Assembly (NCBI GenBank): GCA_002898215.1
Contig: BEIF01000002.1
Location: 62,001-126,000, forward strand
DNA from: a bacterium HR29
Lineage (GTDB): Bacteria > Chloroflexota > Dehalococcoidia > Tepidiformales > Tepidiformaceae
DNA length: 64,000 nt
Direction: 5' to 3'
Below, piece after piece: positions 17,535-25,602 of this stretch. Both the position numbers and the translations under genes were made by a program. How positions within the stretch are numbered: the first letter of the stretch is position 1; each line of letters opens with the position of its first letter. The notes under the pieces were generated by a model, which made no database searches, was not told the DNA's origin, and saw only the letters and a program-made list of their open reading frames with translations.

Positions 17535-18698
17535 ATGGAGTTCGAGCTGAGCGAAGAACACCGGCTCATCAAGGAAACCGCCCGGCGCATCGCCCGTGAA
17601 GTGATCGCCCCGCGAGCCAAGGAGGTCGACGAGACCTGCGAGTATCCGGAGGACTTCTTCCAGGCCTTCAAGCAGGCGGGGCTCTTGGGGATGGCCATCC
17701 CCGAGGAGATGGGCGGGACGGGGAACGGCATCCTCGCCCTCTGCCTCGCCATCGAGGAAGTGGCCAAGTACGAGTGCGGCGCCGGCCTCATGCTCGTCCT
17801 CTCCGGGCTGCCCACGCGCCCCATCGTCCTCGGGGGCACGAAGGAGCAGCAGCAGCGCTGGCTGCCTGCGGCTGCCCGGGGCGATATCCGCGGGGCCTTC
17901 TGTCTCACCGAACCGGACCACGGCTCCGACGCGGCGAACCTCGAGACCCGAGCCGTCCGCGACGGCGATGACTACATCCTGAACGGGAACAAGGTGTACA
18001 TCTCCGGCGGCACGGTCGCCGACTTCCTCATCGTCTTCGCGCGCACGGGCGGGCCGGGAGCGAAAGGCATCAGCGCCTTCGTCGTCGATGCCAAGTCGCC
18101 AGGGGTTCGCATCGATCGCACCGACGACAAGATGGGTGTGCGGAGCGTGCCCACGGCGCACTTCAGCTTCCAGGATGTGCGGGTGCCGGCCGAGAACCTG
18201 CTCGGAGGCGAAGAGGGCCGCGGCTTCAACACGGCGATGCTCACCCTGAACTGCATGCGGCCGACCGTGGGTGCCCGGGGCATCGGCCTGGCCGAGGGGG
18301 CGCTCTCCTACGCCCTCGAGTGGGCGCGGCAGCGGAAGGCATTCGGCCAATCGGTGATCGACTTCGAGGCGATCCAGTTCATGTTCGCCGACATGGCCAT
18401 CGAGATCGAGGCGGCGCGGATGCTCGTCTACCGGGCAGCCTGGCTGGTCGACCAGGGGAAGTACACACGGGAGTACGCGCACCATCTCTCCATCGCGAAA
18501 GCCTTCGCGACGGAGATGGCGAACCGGGTGGCGTTCAACGCCCTGCAGGTCCTCGGTGCCCAGGGGTACATGAAGGACCATCCGCTCGAGCGTCATTACC
18601 GCGACGCCCGCCAGCTCATGATCGTCGAGGGGACGAGCCAGATTCAGCGGGTCGTCATCAGCCGCGCGCTCATCGACCGGACGCTCGTCTACGGCTGA
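17535..18698 (+). CDS. Acyl-CoA dehydrogenase
   Basis: At 387 residues it has the normal family length. It shows the FAD/substrate signatures AFCLTEPDHGSDAANL (the first ACAD signature), the middle NKVYISGG, and the C-terminal QVLGAQGYMKDHPLERHYRDAR followed by IVEGTSQIQ, where Glu is the usual catalytic base of short/medium-chain members. It oxidises an acyl-CoA at the alpha-beta bond and passes electrons to ETF. Chain specificity is unknown. A second, more distant family member lies at 29600-30814. Confidence 0.93.
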   Translation: MEFELSEEHRLIKETARRIAREVIAPRAKEVDETCEYPEDFFQAFKQAGLLGMAIPEEMGGTGNGILALCLAIEEVAKYECGAGLMLVLSGLPTRPIVLGGTKEQQQRWLPAAARGDIRGAFCLTEPDHGSDAANLETRAVRDGDDYILNGNKVYISGGTVADFLIVFARTGGPGAKGISAFVVDAKSPGVRIDRTDDKMGVRSVPTAHFSFQDVRVPAENLLGGEEGRGFNTAMLTLNCMRPTVGARGIGLAEGALSYALEWARQRKAFGQSVIDFEAIQFMFADMAIEIEAARMLVYRAAWLVDQGKYTREYAHHLSIAKAFATEMANRVAFNALQVLGAQGYMKDHPLERHYRDARQLMIVEGTSQIQRVVISRALIDRTLVYG

Positions 18699-18714
18699 GG
18701 TCCCCGGGATTCCG

Positions 18715-19350
18715 ATGCCGGAAGGGCTCGCGGTCGCAGCCACCGCCTTCGGGATCTTCGCGCTACGCGTGGTCGGCGTGGCGCTCGGGACGGTGCGGGT
18801 GCTGCTCACGAACCGGGGCATGGAGCTCTGGTCGGCCGCCCTCGGGTTCGCCGAGGTGCTCGTGTACGTGGTGGCCATCGGCGCGGTGGTGCGCGACCTG
18901 ACGGACTGGCCGGCGCTGCTGGCGTACTGCAGCGGCTTCTCCGTGGGGACGATCGTGGGCATCCGGATCGAGCGGCGGCTGGCTGTGGGGTACGTGAACG
19001 TACGTGCGGTCTCCCCGCGGCGGGCGCGGGAAGTGGCGGAAGCGTTACGGACGGAAGGGTTCGGCGCCACCCTGAGCTGGGGCGAAGGCCGCGACGGGCG
19101 GGTGGGCATCGTGCACACCCTGGCGCCGCGCAAACTCGCCCCGCGCGTCACGGCGCTCGTGCAGGAGGTGGACCCCGACGCGTTCCTCGTGGTGGACGAA
19201 GCGAGGGCGGTGGCTCGGGGCTGGCTCCCGGGAGCGACCGCCGAAGGGCCGCCGGCACCTCAGAGCGCCGGCCCCGCGTCCAGTCCCTCCACCAGCCGGC
19301 GTAGCAGCTCCGAGAGCGCCGCGACCTCGGGAGCCGAGAGAACGGAGTAG
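18715..19350 (+). CDS. DUF5698/DUF2179 (UPF0316-like) membrane protein
   Basis: Three N-terminal membrane helices (about residues 5-95, with the family-typical ALRVVGVALGTVRVLLTNRG and GFSVGTIVGIRIERRLAVGY) precede a soluble DUF2179 domain (about 95-165). The last 30 residues are low-complexity Ser/Pro/Ala and lie over the 3' end of convergent marR by 91 bases, so the protein may end earlier in related strains. Function is unknown; DUF2179 occurs in membrane proteins suspected of nucleotide sensing. Confidence 0.83.
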   Translation: MPEGLAVAATAFGIFALRVVGVALGTVRVLLTNRGMELWSAALGFAEVLVYVVAIGAVVRDLTDWPALLAYCSGFSVGTIVGIRIERRLAVGYVNVRAVSPRRAREVAEALRTEGFGATLSWGEGRDGRVGIVHTLAPRKLAPRVTALVQEVDPDAFLVVDEARAVARGWLPGATAEGPPAPQSAGPASSPSTSRRSSSESAATSGAERTE

Positions 19351-19721
19351 AGCGTCTCCCGCAGGCTCCGCTGGTACACCGGCAGCGCCCGCTGGAACAC
19401 GCCCTCCCCCGACGTGGTGAGGGTGGCGCGGATGGCGCGGCGGTCGTCGTCGGCGGGGCTCCGCGCGACCCACCCCTGGGCCTCGAGCCGGTCGACCAGG
19501 CGGGTGAGGCCGCTCTTGCTCATGTGCAGGGTTTGGGCCAGGCCGTTCATGCGATAGCCGCCGGGTGCTGATGCGAGCGCGGCCAGGGCACGGAACTGAG
19601 GCATCGAAAGGCCGCACTCCTCCGCGAGGTCGCGCTCGATGTGAGCGACGAGGCGCGCATGCGCCTCGTCGAGGAGGCGCCACGCCTCGTCGCCGGTCCC
19701 GATGGCGGATTGGGCAGCCAT
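19260..19721 (-). CDS. MarR-family transcriptional regulator
   Basis: The 153-residue protein has the MarR winged helix: NGLAQTLHMSKSGLTRLVDRLEAQGWVARSPADDDRRAI includes the recognition helix and the DxRxx wing. Flanking helices should form the dimer interface and ligand pocket. I start it at the ATG at 19721, because a TACGAT box ends eight bases upstream and the extra 12 upstream residues are unlike the family. MarR proteins repress nearby genes and release DNA on binding small phenolic or oxidising ligands. Two inverted repeats upstream (19747-19798 and 19801-19827) are candidate operators. Confidence 0.9.
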   Translation of the reverse strand: MAAQSAIGTGDEAWRLLDEAHARLVAHIERDLAEECGLSMPQFRALAALASAPGGYRMNGLAQTLHMSKSGLTRLVDRLEAQGWVARSPADDDRRAIRATLTTSGEGVFQRALPVYQRSLRETLYSVLSAPEVAALSELLRRLVEGLDAGPAL

Positions 19722-19729
19722 TGTCCCGC

Positions 19730-19735
19730 ATCGTA
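19730..19735 (-). promoter_or_regulatory. -10 box TACGAT for marR
   Basis: The minus-strand hexamer ends eight bases before the start; the gene is probably transcribed without a leader. Confidence 0.45.
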
Positions 19736-19746
19736 TCGGGGAATTT

Positions 19747-19798
19747 GGCGGTAACAAGTAGGGGATTCCCGTAAAGGATCGGCATCCCTTGTGCCGCC
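19747..19798. promoter_or_regulatory. Long imperfect inverted repeat upstream of marR (candidate operator)
   Basis: The arm GGCGGTAACAAGTAGGG (19747-19763) is mirrored by CCCTTGTGCCGCC (19786-19798), matching as GGCGG/ACAAG/GGG with small offsets. The centre is 22 bases. It lies just upstream of the marR -10 box. Confidence 0.5.
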
Positions 19799-19800
19799 AG

Positions 19801-19827
19801 TTATCACTGCAGGCGGAGGAGTGCTAA
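19801..19827. promoter_or_regulatory. CIRCE-like inverted repeat
   Basis: TTATCACTG (19801-19809), a nine-base spacer and GAGTGCTAA (19819-19827) match the HrcA operator TTAGCACTC-N9-GAGTGCTAA at 16 of 18 positions with exact spacing. No chaperone gene is adjacent; the nearest downstream gene is marR on the minus strand. Confidence 0.5.
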
Positions 19828-19887
19828 ATAGCGTCGCGAATTCCGGCCATGTGATGATATTTGCGTCGCCGATCGTTGCGGCAACAA

Positions 19888-20760
19888 CTATTCGTGCACG
19901 GCACATCTCGCCGCGAGCCGCCGGATCTCTTCCGCCACCAGGCCGGGCGCCTCCATCGGGATGAAGTGCGTGTGCTCCGGCAGCTCCGTGTCCTCACCCA
20001 GTGCGAACCGGCGAGCGAGGTCGGGGGCCGTGGGAGAAGCCGACATGTCGGTGCCGACCGCGTCGGCGCCGCGGGGTCGAGCCCGCAGCACCTTCACGGG
20101 GATGCGGACCCGCGCGATCTCCGGGTAGATGTTCCTCCCCCAGCTCCCGGCGTAGATGGAAGCCTCCACTGCCGGCGGGCAGGCGAGCACGTACCCATGT
20201 CCGGAAGGGCTGGGGAGTAGCCCGTATCGGCAGTAGTCCCAGAGCACAGCGCGGTCCCAGCGCGAGAAGGGCTCGCGGCTGGCGAAGCGCTCGAACATCT
20301 CCTCTGGCGACGCCCATTCGTTCCGGCGCCGGGCGGCGAAGTGCTCGCCCGCGAACCGCTCCCGCCCGTACGCCGCCTCGGGCAGGATGACCGGGTCGAT
20401 GAGGAGGAGGGCGGCGAAGGCGTCCGGCCGGTGGGCCGCCGCGTACGTGATGGCGTGGCCGCCCTTCGAGTGCCCCGCAGCGATGCACTGTTGCAGTCCG
20501 AGCGCGTCGACGATCGCGATGACGTCCTCGCCGAACCAGCGCCAGTCGTAGGGGGGTGCGGGCTTGCTGCTGCGGCCGTGGCCCCGGAAATCGAAGGCGA
20601 TGGCCCGCATTCCGGGCAGGCGTCGCACCACCTGGTCCCAGACGCGGCCGTGGAAGCCGGTGGCGTGGGCGAGCAGCACGGTCGGCTCGGTGCCGCTCCA
20701 CTCGTAGACGGCGAGTTCGCCGTCGGCCGTGGGGACGCGAAACATCCTCGGTTCGCTCAT
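19888..20760 (-). CDS. Alpha/beta-hydrolase fold protein
   Basis: The 290-residue protein has FDFRGHGRSSKP, the nucleophile elbow AAGHSKGG (GHSKGG), and a terminal His in PEHTHFIPMEAPG. It resembles epoxide-hydrolase or haloperoxidase-type members. The ATG at 20760 is favoured because a minus-strand TAGGAT box (20768-20773) ends seven bases upstream and overlaps the alternative ATG. It lies upstream of marR on the same strand, 127 bases away across the CIRCE-like element, so it might be part of the MarR-linked locus. Confidence 0.86.
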   Translation of the reverse strand: MSEPRMFRVPTADGELAVYEWSGTEPTVLLAHATGFHGRVWDQVVRRLPGMRAIAFDFRGHGRSSKPAPPYDWRWFGEDVIAIVDALGLQQCIAAGHSKGGHAITYAAAHRPDAFAALLLIDPVILPEAAYGRERFAGEHFAARRRNEWASPEEMFERFASREPFSRWDRAVLWDYCRYGLLPSPSGHGYVLACPPAVEASIYAGSWGRNIYPEIARVRIPVKVLRARPRGADAVGTDMSASPTAPDLARRFALGEDTELPEHTHFIPMEAPGLVAEEIRRLAARCAVHE

Positions 20761-20767
20761 ACGCCTC

Positions 20768-20773
20768 ATCCTA
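20768..20773 (-). promoter_or_regulatory. -10 box TAGGAT for the alpha/beta-hydrolase gene
   Basis: It ends seven bases before the chosen ATG. The divergent DinB-fold gene has its own box at 20817-20822. Confidence 0.4.
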
Positions 20774-20816
20774 GGGATTCGCTTCAAGCGAAGGAACAAC
20801 GGCGCCCCAGCCGTGC

Positions 20817-20822
20817 TACCCT
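20817..20822 (+). promoter_or_regulatory. -10 box TACCCT for the DinB-fold gene
   Basis: The hexamer ends seven bases before the GTG at 20830. Confidence 0.4.
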
Positions 20823-20829
20823 GCGCAGC

Positions 20830-21342
20830 GTGGAGACGGAGGCGCTCCTCGAACGGCTCGCGGTAACGCCTCGGCGGCTCGCCCAGCTGGTGGCCGATGC
20901 CTCGGACGTCGCCCTGGACGCTGCGCCCGCGGGCGCCTGGTCCGCCCGGGAGGTGCTGGCCCACCTCCGCGACCTGGAGCTGCTCGTGTGGCGGACCGGC
21001 TTCGCGCGCATCCTCGTCGAGGAGGAGCCGGAGCTTCCCGCCTTCGACCAGGCGGCGTGGGCCCTTCGCCGCTGGCGCGGCCGTGACCGGAAGGAGCAGC
21101 TCTTGGGGGACTTCGCGCTGCAACGGCAAGCGCTCCTCAATGCCGCTGCCCAGCTCGATGCGGAGCACTGGGAGCGGCGCGGCAGGATCACCGGAGGCCG
21201 GGAGGTCTCCCTCCGGGGTTGGCTCGAGGCAGTGGCGGCCCATGACGACGAGCATTTCGCCCAGCTGGAGAGGCTGCTCGGCTACACCCATGCCGAGGCC
21301 ATGGAGCGGCGCCGGCGATGGGCCGAAGAGTGGCGACCCTGA
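20830..21342 (+). CDS. DinB-superfamily (DinB_2/DUF664-like) four-helix protein
   Basis: The 170-residue protein has the DinB pattern: SAREVLAHLRDLELLV carries the first His, and VAAHDDEHFAQLERLL the C-terminal HxxxH pair, giving a three-His metal site in a four-helix bundle. Bacterial members include bacillithiol- or mycothiol-dependent S-transferases and uncharacterised metalloproteins; DinB itself is damage-induced. The GTG start is set by the TACCCT box just upstream. Function not assigned further. Confidence 0.8.
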   Translation: METEALLERLAVTPRRLAQLVADASDVALDAAPAGAWSAREVLAHLRDLELLVWRTGFARILVEEEPELPAFDQAAWALRRWRGRDRKEQLLGDFALQRQALLNAAAQLDAEHWERRGRITGGREVSLRGWLEAVAAHDDEHFAQLERLLGYTHAEAMERRRRWAEEWRP

Positions 21343-21467
21343 CCAACCCTGATCACACTGGCGCCGCACCGATCGTTTACGAGGTTCGAATTAGCCGTTC
21401 CGCCGCGCCTCAGCGTGTGCCACAATCCCTCCGCCATTCGGATCCCTGTCAACAAGGAGGTGAGGCT

Positions 21468-22040
21468 GTGCTCCGCGCCTGGTCGCTCGCCGTCCTCGTC
21501 CTGCTCGGAGCGGTGGTCATCGCTGCCGGGTGCGGCGGAGGAGGTGGTCAGGAGGAGGAAGACTTCAGCACCCTCCCTACCCTGACCCCAACGCCGGTGC
21601 GCACACCGAAACCCCGCCCCAGCCCCGTAGAAGGCCCCTTCGGCGGCAGTGGCACCCCGGTGCAGACCCAGGCGCGAGTGGCGACGGTCAGTGGCGCGGA
21701 GCGCATCACCTTCGCATTCGAGGGAGACCTCCCCGGCTACCGCGTCGAGTACGTCGACGAGGTGAAGCGCTGCGGCTCCGGAGAAACCGTGTCCCTGCGC
21801 GGCGGCGCCTCCATGCTCGTGACCTTCGAGCCGGCCGCTGCTCACGACGACGCTGGCAAGGTGACCGTGCCGGCCACGAAAATCCGCGGCTTCGGGAGCG
21901 TGGTGCTCGAAATGGAGCTGGTCTGCGACTTCGAGGGGCGGGTTCAGTGGGCGGTGGGAGTCATCGACAACCAGCCCTTCACCGTGACGACGGCCGCGAA
22001 CCCGTCCGCTCTCGTCATCGACGTTTCATCGCGGCGCTGA
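21468..22040 (+). CDS. Lipoprotein with AMIN-like domain
   Basis: The 190-residue protein begins with a signal peptide whose lipobox is IAAGC (about residues 18-22), followed by a Pro/Thr linker (about 40-60) and one beta-rich AMIN-like domain (about 65-190). A strong ribosome-binding site, AAGGAGGTGA, precedes the GTG at 21468 by about four bases, which rules out the longer upstream frame. AMIN-like domains are found in envelope proteins and are thought to bind cell-wall or surface polymers. Confidence 0.8.
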   Translation: MLRAWSLAVLVLLGAVVIAAGCGGGGGQEEEDFSTLPTLTPTPVRTPKPRPSPVEGPFGGSGTPVQTQARVATVSGAERITFAFEGDLPGYRVEYVDEVKRCGSGETVSLRGGASMLVTFEPAAAHDDAGKVTVPATKIRGFGSVVLEMELVCDFEGRVQWAVGVIDNQPFTVTTAANPSALVIDVSSRR

Positions 22041-22124
22041 CGACGCTGGAGGTGGCAGCGGCAGCTTGGTAGACTGCCGCCGCCGGCCTCGCCGAGCCCC
22101 GGTCGCGTTTTCGGAGGTGGCCCG

Positions 22125-23336
22125 ATGGAAACCTCGCCGCGCCTCGCCGGCTTCTCCGCCGCACGCTTGGAGCGCATCACGGAGCACCTGGAGCGCCACT
22201 ACATCGAGCCGCAGAAGATCGCCGGCTGCCAGGTGCTGGTGGCCCGCCGCGGGGTCCCAGCCTACTTCCGCTCCTTCGGCTTCATGGATTTGGAGCGACG
22301 CCGTCCGATGCGGGACGACACCATCTTCCGCATCTATTCGATGACGAAGCCCATCACCTCCGTTGCCCTCATGCAGCTCTTCGAGCGGGGGCTCTTCCAA
22401 CTGAACGACGCCGTGTACCGGGTGCTCCCCGAATGGCGGCAGCAGCAGGTGTACGTCTCCGGTGAGGGCGAGACGATGGTGACGCGCCCGCCGGCGGGGC
22501 CGATGACCTTCCGCCACCTCCTCACCCATACGGCGGGACTCTCCTACGGCTGGAGCGACCATCCCGTGGACAAGCTGTACCGCCAGCGCGGGATCGTCCG
22601 CCAGCGCGGGGCGACGCTTCGGAGCTTCGTCGAAGAGCTGGCAACGGTGCCCCTCTTCTACGACCCCGGCACTCGATGGATGTACTCCTACGCCACCGAC
22701 GTCTGCGGCTACCTGGTGGAGGCGCTCTCCGGCCGGCCGTTCGACCAGTACCTGGAGGAGGAGATCTTCGAACCCTTGGGGATGCGCGACACGGCATTCT
22801 GGGTGCCGCCGGAGAAGCGGGAGCGCTTCGCCGCCAACTACGAACGCACGGCGGCGAAGACGTTGCGCCTGGCCGACGACCCCGAATCGAGCCCGTACTT
22901 GGAGCGGCCGACGTTCCCCTCGGGAGGTGGTGGGCTGGTCGGAACGACCGCCGACTACTTCCGCTTCTGCGAGATGCTGCGCCGACGGGGAGAGCTCGAC
23001 GGTGTCCGCATCCTGGGCGCGCGCACGCTGGAACTGATGACGGAGAATCACCTCCCCGGCGGCGGGGATCTGGCGAGCGTGGCCCTCGGCGCCTTCTCCG
23101 AGACGCCGTACGCCGGTGTCGGCTTCGGGCTCGGCTTCGCCATGACCATCGACCCGGTGGCCGCAGGCTCGCCGGCCCGGGGCGATTTCTACTGGGGCGG
23201 GGCTGCCTCGACCATCTTCTGGGTGGACTGGCGCGAGGACCTCGTCGTGATCTTCATGACGCAGCTCATGCCCTCGGCCACCTTCAACTTCCGCGGACAA
23301 CTGAAGAACCTCGTCTACGCCGCCATCGAGGAGTAG
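22125..23336 (+). CDS. Beta-lactamase-fold serine hydrolase (class C / EstB-like)
   Basis: The 403-residue protein carries the SxxK nucleophile motif in IYSMTKPITSVAL, a Tyr motif in MYSYATDVCGYL (the YxN equivalent) and a C-terminal GGAAST segment in place of KTG. There is no signal peptide, so it is probably a cytoplasmic esterase or peptidase-like enzyme rather than a resistance beta-lactamase. A TAGACT box at 22070-22075 lies upstream. It is well separated from the following P450 gene. Confidence 0.88.
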   Translation: METSPRLAGFSAARLERITEHLERHYIEPQKIAGCQVLVARRGVPAYFRSFGFMDLERRRPMRDDTIFRIYSMTKPITSVALMQLFERGLFQLNDAVYRVLPEWRQQQVYVSGEGETMVTRPPAGPMTFRHLLTHTAGLSYGWSDHPVDKLYRQRGIVRQRGATLRSFVEELATVPLFYDPGTRWMYSYATDVCGYLVEALSGRPFDQYLEEEIFEPLGMRDTAFWVPPEKRERFAANYERTAAKTLRLADDPESSPYLERPTFPSGGGGLVGTTADYFRFCEMLRRRGELDGVRILGARTLELMTENHLPGGGDLASVALGAFSETPYAGVGFGLGFAMTIDPVAAGSPARGDFYWGGAASTIFWVDWREDLVVIFMTQLMPSATFNFRGQLKNLVYAAIEE

Positions 23337-23735
23337 CCGGGCTCCCGCGGTGGGGGCTCGGCTGCGGGGCCCTCCCCAGGAACGGAGGGCAGGATCGCCT
23401 CGGATGGCGGTGCGTATGGTGCGACGGCGCGAGCTCCTTCCCCCTTTTCGCCGCTGGGCTAGGCCTCGCCTGGCCGTCGGTTCGGGGAGCCCTCGTGCGG
23501 CAATCGCACCCGTTGGGCGGCACAGGGCATTCAGCGGAACAGGGACCCGGGCGGGCTAGCCGCGGGGCGCGTCGGAAGCTTGGAGGCGAAAGGCGGCCTA
23601 CGCGTTCCGGGGGTCTTACGAGCGATACGCCGGAGGCCGGCCTTCGCCACGGCGGAGCGCACGACCCTGGTGGGCGCGCCCCTTACCGATCGGTATACTC
23701 CCTCCGAACGGGGATCGTCGCGAAGGGGGAATGCC
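23337..23735. other. Intergenic block, no gene seen
   Basis: Frames read as low-complexity Arg/Gly/Pro without family resemblance. A TATACT box (23694-23699) near the right end fits a promoter for the P450 gene, 36 bases before its ATG. Confidence 0.45.
23694..23699 (+). promoter_or_regulatory. -10 box TATACT for the P450 gene
   Basis: Near-consensus hexamer; a purine-rich ribosome site (GAAGGGGGA) follows before the start. Confidence 0.5.
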
Positions 23736-25046
23736 ATGCGTCTGCCGAACTGGCTCGAGCGAACGATCGAGCGCACGGCCTACCGGGGCTTGTTGCTCTG
23801 GGAGCGCCTCGAATCGGGGGTGGCCTTCGACCTGCTGGACCGGCAGTACCGGACCAACCCGTACCCGTTGTACCGTCGCCTGCGCGAGCGAGACCCCATT
23901 CACCGGTCGCGGGTGGCCGATGCGTGGGTCTTCTCCCGCTACGCGGACGTATCGACCATCCTCCGCGACCCGAGCCACTCGGCCGATGACCGGAACCGCC
24001 GCCGCTACGAGCAGGAGCGTCGGCGTTTGGAGCGACGGGGGCTCGTCGACCCGGATCAGCGGCCGTCCTTCCTGCGCCTCGACCCGCCCGACCATACCCG
24101 TCTCCGGGGACTGGTCGCCAAAGCCTTCACGCCCCGTCGTGTCCAGGAGCTGCGGCCCCGCATCGAGGCGATCGTGGATGGTCTCCTGACCGAGCTCGAG
24201 GCGAAGGGAAGCGTCGACCTCATCCACGACTTCGCGGTTCCCCTTCCCGTCACGGTCATCGCCGAACTGCTCGGCATTCCGCCCGAGGACCGCGCGCGGT
24301 TCCGCAAGTGGTCCGATGACCTGGCGGGCTCCCTCGACGCGAATCGGCCCGAGATCCTCATCCGGGCGCGGCAATCGCGCCAGGAGCTCCGCGCCTACCT
24401 CGAGCCCATCGTCGAGGACCGCCGGAGGGCGCCCCGAGACGACCTCATCAGCGCGCTCGTCCAGGCGGAGGAGGCGGGGGACCGGCTCACCCGCGACGAG
24501 GTGTTTTCGACGATCATCCTCCTGCTCGTGGCCGGGAACGAAACGACCACGAACCTCATCGGGAACGGTCTCCTCGCCCTCCTGCGCAATCCCGACCAGC
24601 TCGAACGCTTCCGCCGCGAGCCGGAGCTCACCGAGAACGCGGTCGAAGAGCTCCTCCGGTACGACAGCCCCGTCCAGGCGACCTCCCGTATCGCGCTCCG
24701 CGACTTCGAGTTTCAAGGGCGCCTCATCCGCAAGGGGCAGGGGATGGTGCTCCTGCTGGGCGCGGCGAACCGCGACCCCGCAGTGTTCCCCGACCCGGAC
24801 CGGCTCGACATCGGCCGGTCGGAGATTCGGCACTTCTCCTTCGGCCAGGGGATCCACTACTGCCTCGGGGCTCCGCTGGCCCGGCTCGAGGGGCAGATCG
24901 CCCTGCGGAGGCTCGCCGACACCTTCGACCGCATCGAACTCGCGGGCGAGCCGGAGTGGGGGGAGAACTTCATCCTCCATGGACTGAAGCGGCTCCCGCT
25001 CCGCGTTGGCCGGACATCGCGCGTTGCGGTGGGGGCGCGGGGGTAG
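23736..25046 (+). CDS. Cytochrome P450
   Basis: The 436-residue enzyme has all class-I bacterial P450 hallmarks: the I-helix LLVAGNETTTNL, the ExxR of the K-helix in EELLRYDSP, and the haem loop FSFGQGIHYCLGAPLAR with its thiolate Cys. The N-terminus (YRTNPYPLYRRLRERDPIHRS) is family-typical. A purine-rich ribosome site precedes the ATG. No ferredoxin or reductase gene is adjacent. It inserts oxygen into a hydrophobic substrate such as a fatty acid or terpenoid; the substrate is not predictable. Confidence 0.95.
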   Translation: MRLPNWLERTIERTAYRGLLLWERLESGVAFDLLDRQYRTNPYPLYRRLRERDPIHRSRVADAWVFSRYADVSTILRDPSHSADDRNRRRYEQERRRLERRGLVDPDQRPSFLRLDPPDHTRLRGLVAKAFTPRRVQELRPRIEAIVDGLLTELEAKGSVDLIHDFAVPLPVTVIAELLGIPPEDRARFRKWSDDLAGSLDANRPEILIRARQSRQELRAYLEPIVEDRRRAPRDDLISALVQAEEAGDRLTRDEVFSTIILLLVAGNETTTNLIGNGLLALLRNPDQLERFRREPELTENAVEELLRYDSPVQATSRIALRDFEFQGRLIRKGQGMVLLLGAANRDPAVFPDPDRLDIGRSEIRHFSFGQGIHYCLGAPLARLEGQIALRRLADTFDRIELAGEPEWGENFILHGLKRLPLRVGRTSRVAVGARG

Positions 25047-25602
25047 GTCGACGAAGGGTGCCGACGCGGCATCGGTCGGCGTGCGCAGGGCCGCGTGGAA
25101 TCCCCAGAGCTTCGCGGCGGGACGAAGTCGCTCCGTGTCCGCCCCTGCCATCCGCGCTGCCGCCGCCGACGAGCGGTGGGGCGAGCGGCGCATCCTCCTG
25201 ACTGCCGATGCCCCGACGTCGGTGCAGCTTCACGGGCCTGGGATGGGTGGCGACACACGAGGCCACGCGCCGTGCGCTGCCGATGGTCGGCAACGCTCGT
25301 GGGCGGACGGGGCGCCACGGGAGCGGACGCCCGGGCTTCGGCCCGCTCCTTCTGGGACGGTCGCGCACCTGGCCGCCCACGAAGCGAAGGTCGTCGCCCG
25401 TAACGGGCGGAGAAAGGCCCGGTCGCCCGTCGTGCGCGAGGCTCCCGACAGCCGAAGCTCCCGCTTCCCGGTGCGGGCGGCCTCGCCGCGGGAGCGCTCC
25501 CGAGCGGGCGGGGGATGGCGCCGACGGCCGCAGCCGTTGGCCTTCTCGGGCGAGCTCGAGGTCTTCCCGTCAGCGGTGGGCTTGGGCTCTGGGCGCGGCC
25601 GC
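25047..25602. other. Convergent intergenic block, no gene seen
   Basis: Between the P450 stop and the end of the GGDEF gene lie 556 bases without credible coding sequence. Several short GC hairpins can form, for example around CGGGAGCGCTCCCG near 25490-25503, but no T-run marks a clear terminator. Confidence 0.45.

Noticed and set aside
22125-23336. Antibiotic-resistance beta-lactamase
   Set aside because: No signal peptide and the KTG box is replaced, so an esterase-like hydrolase is more likely.
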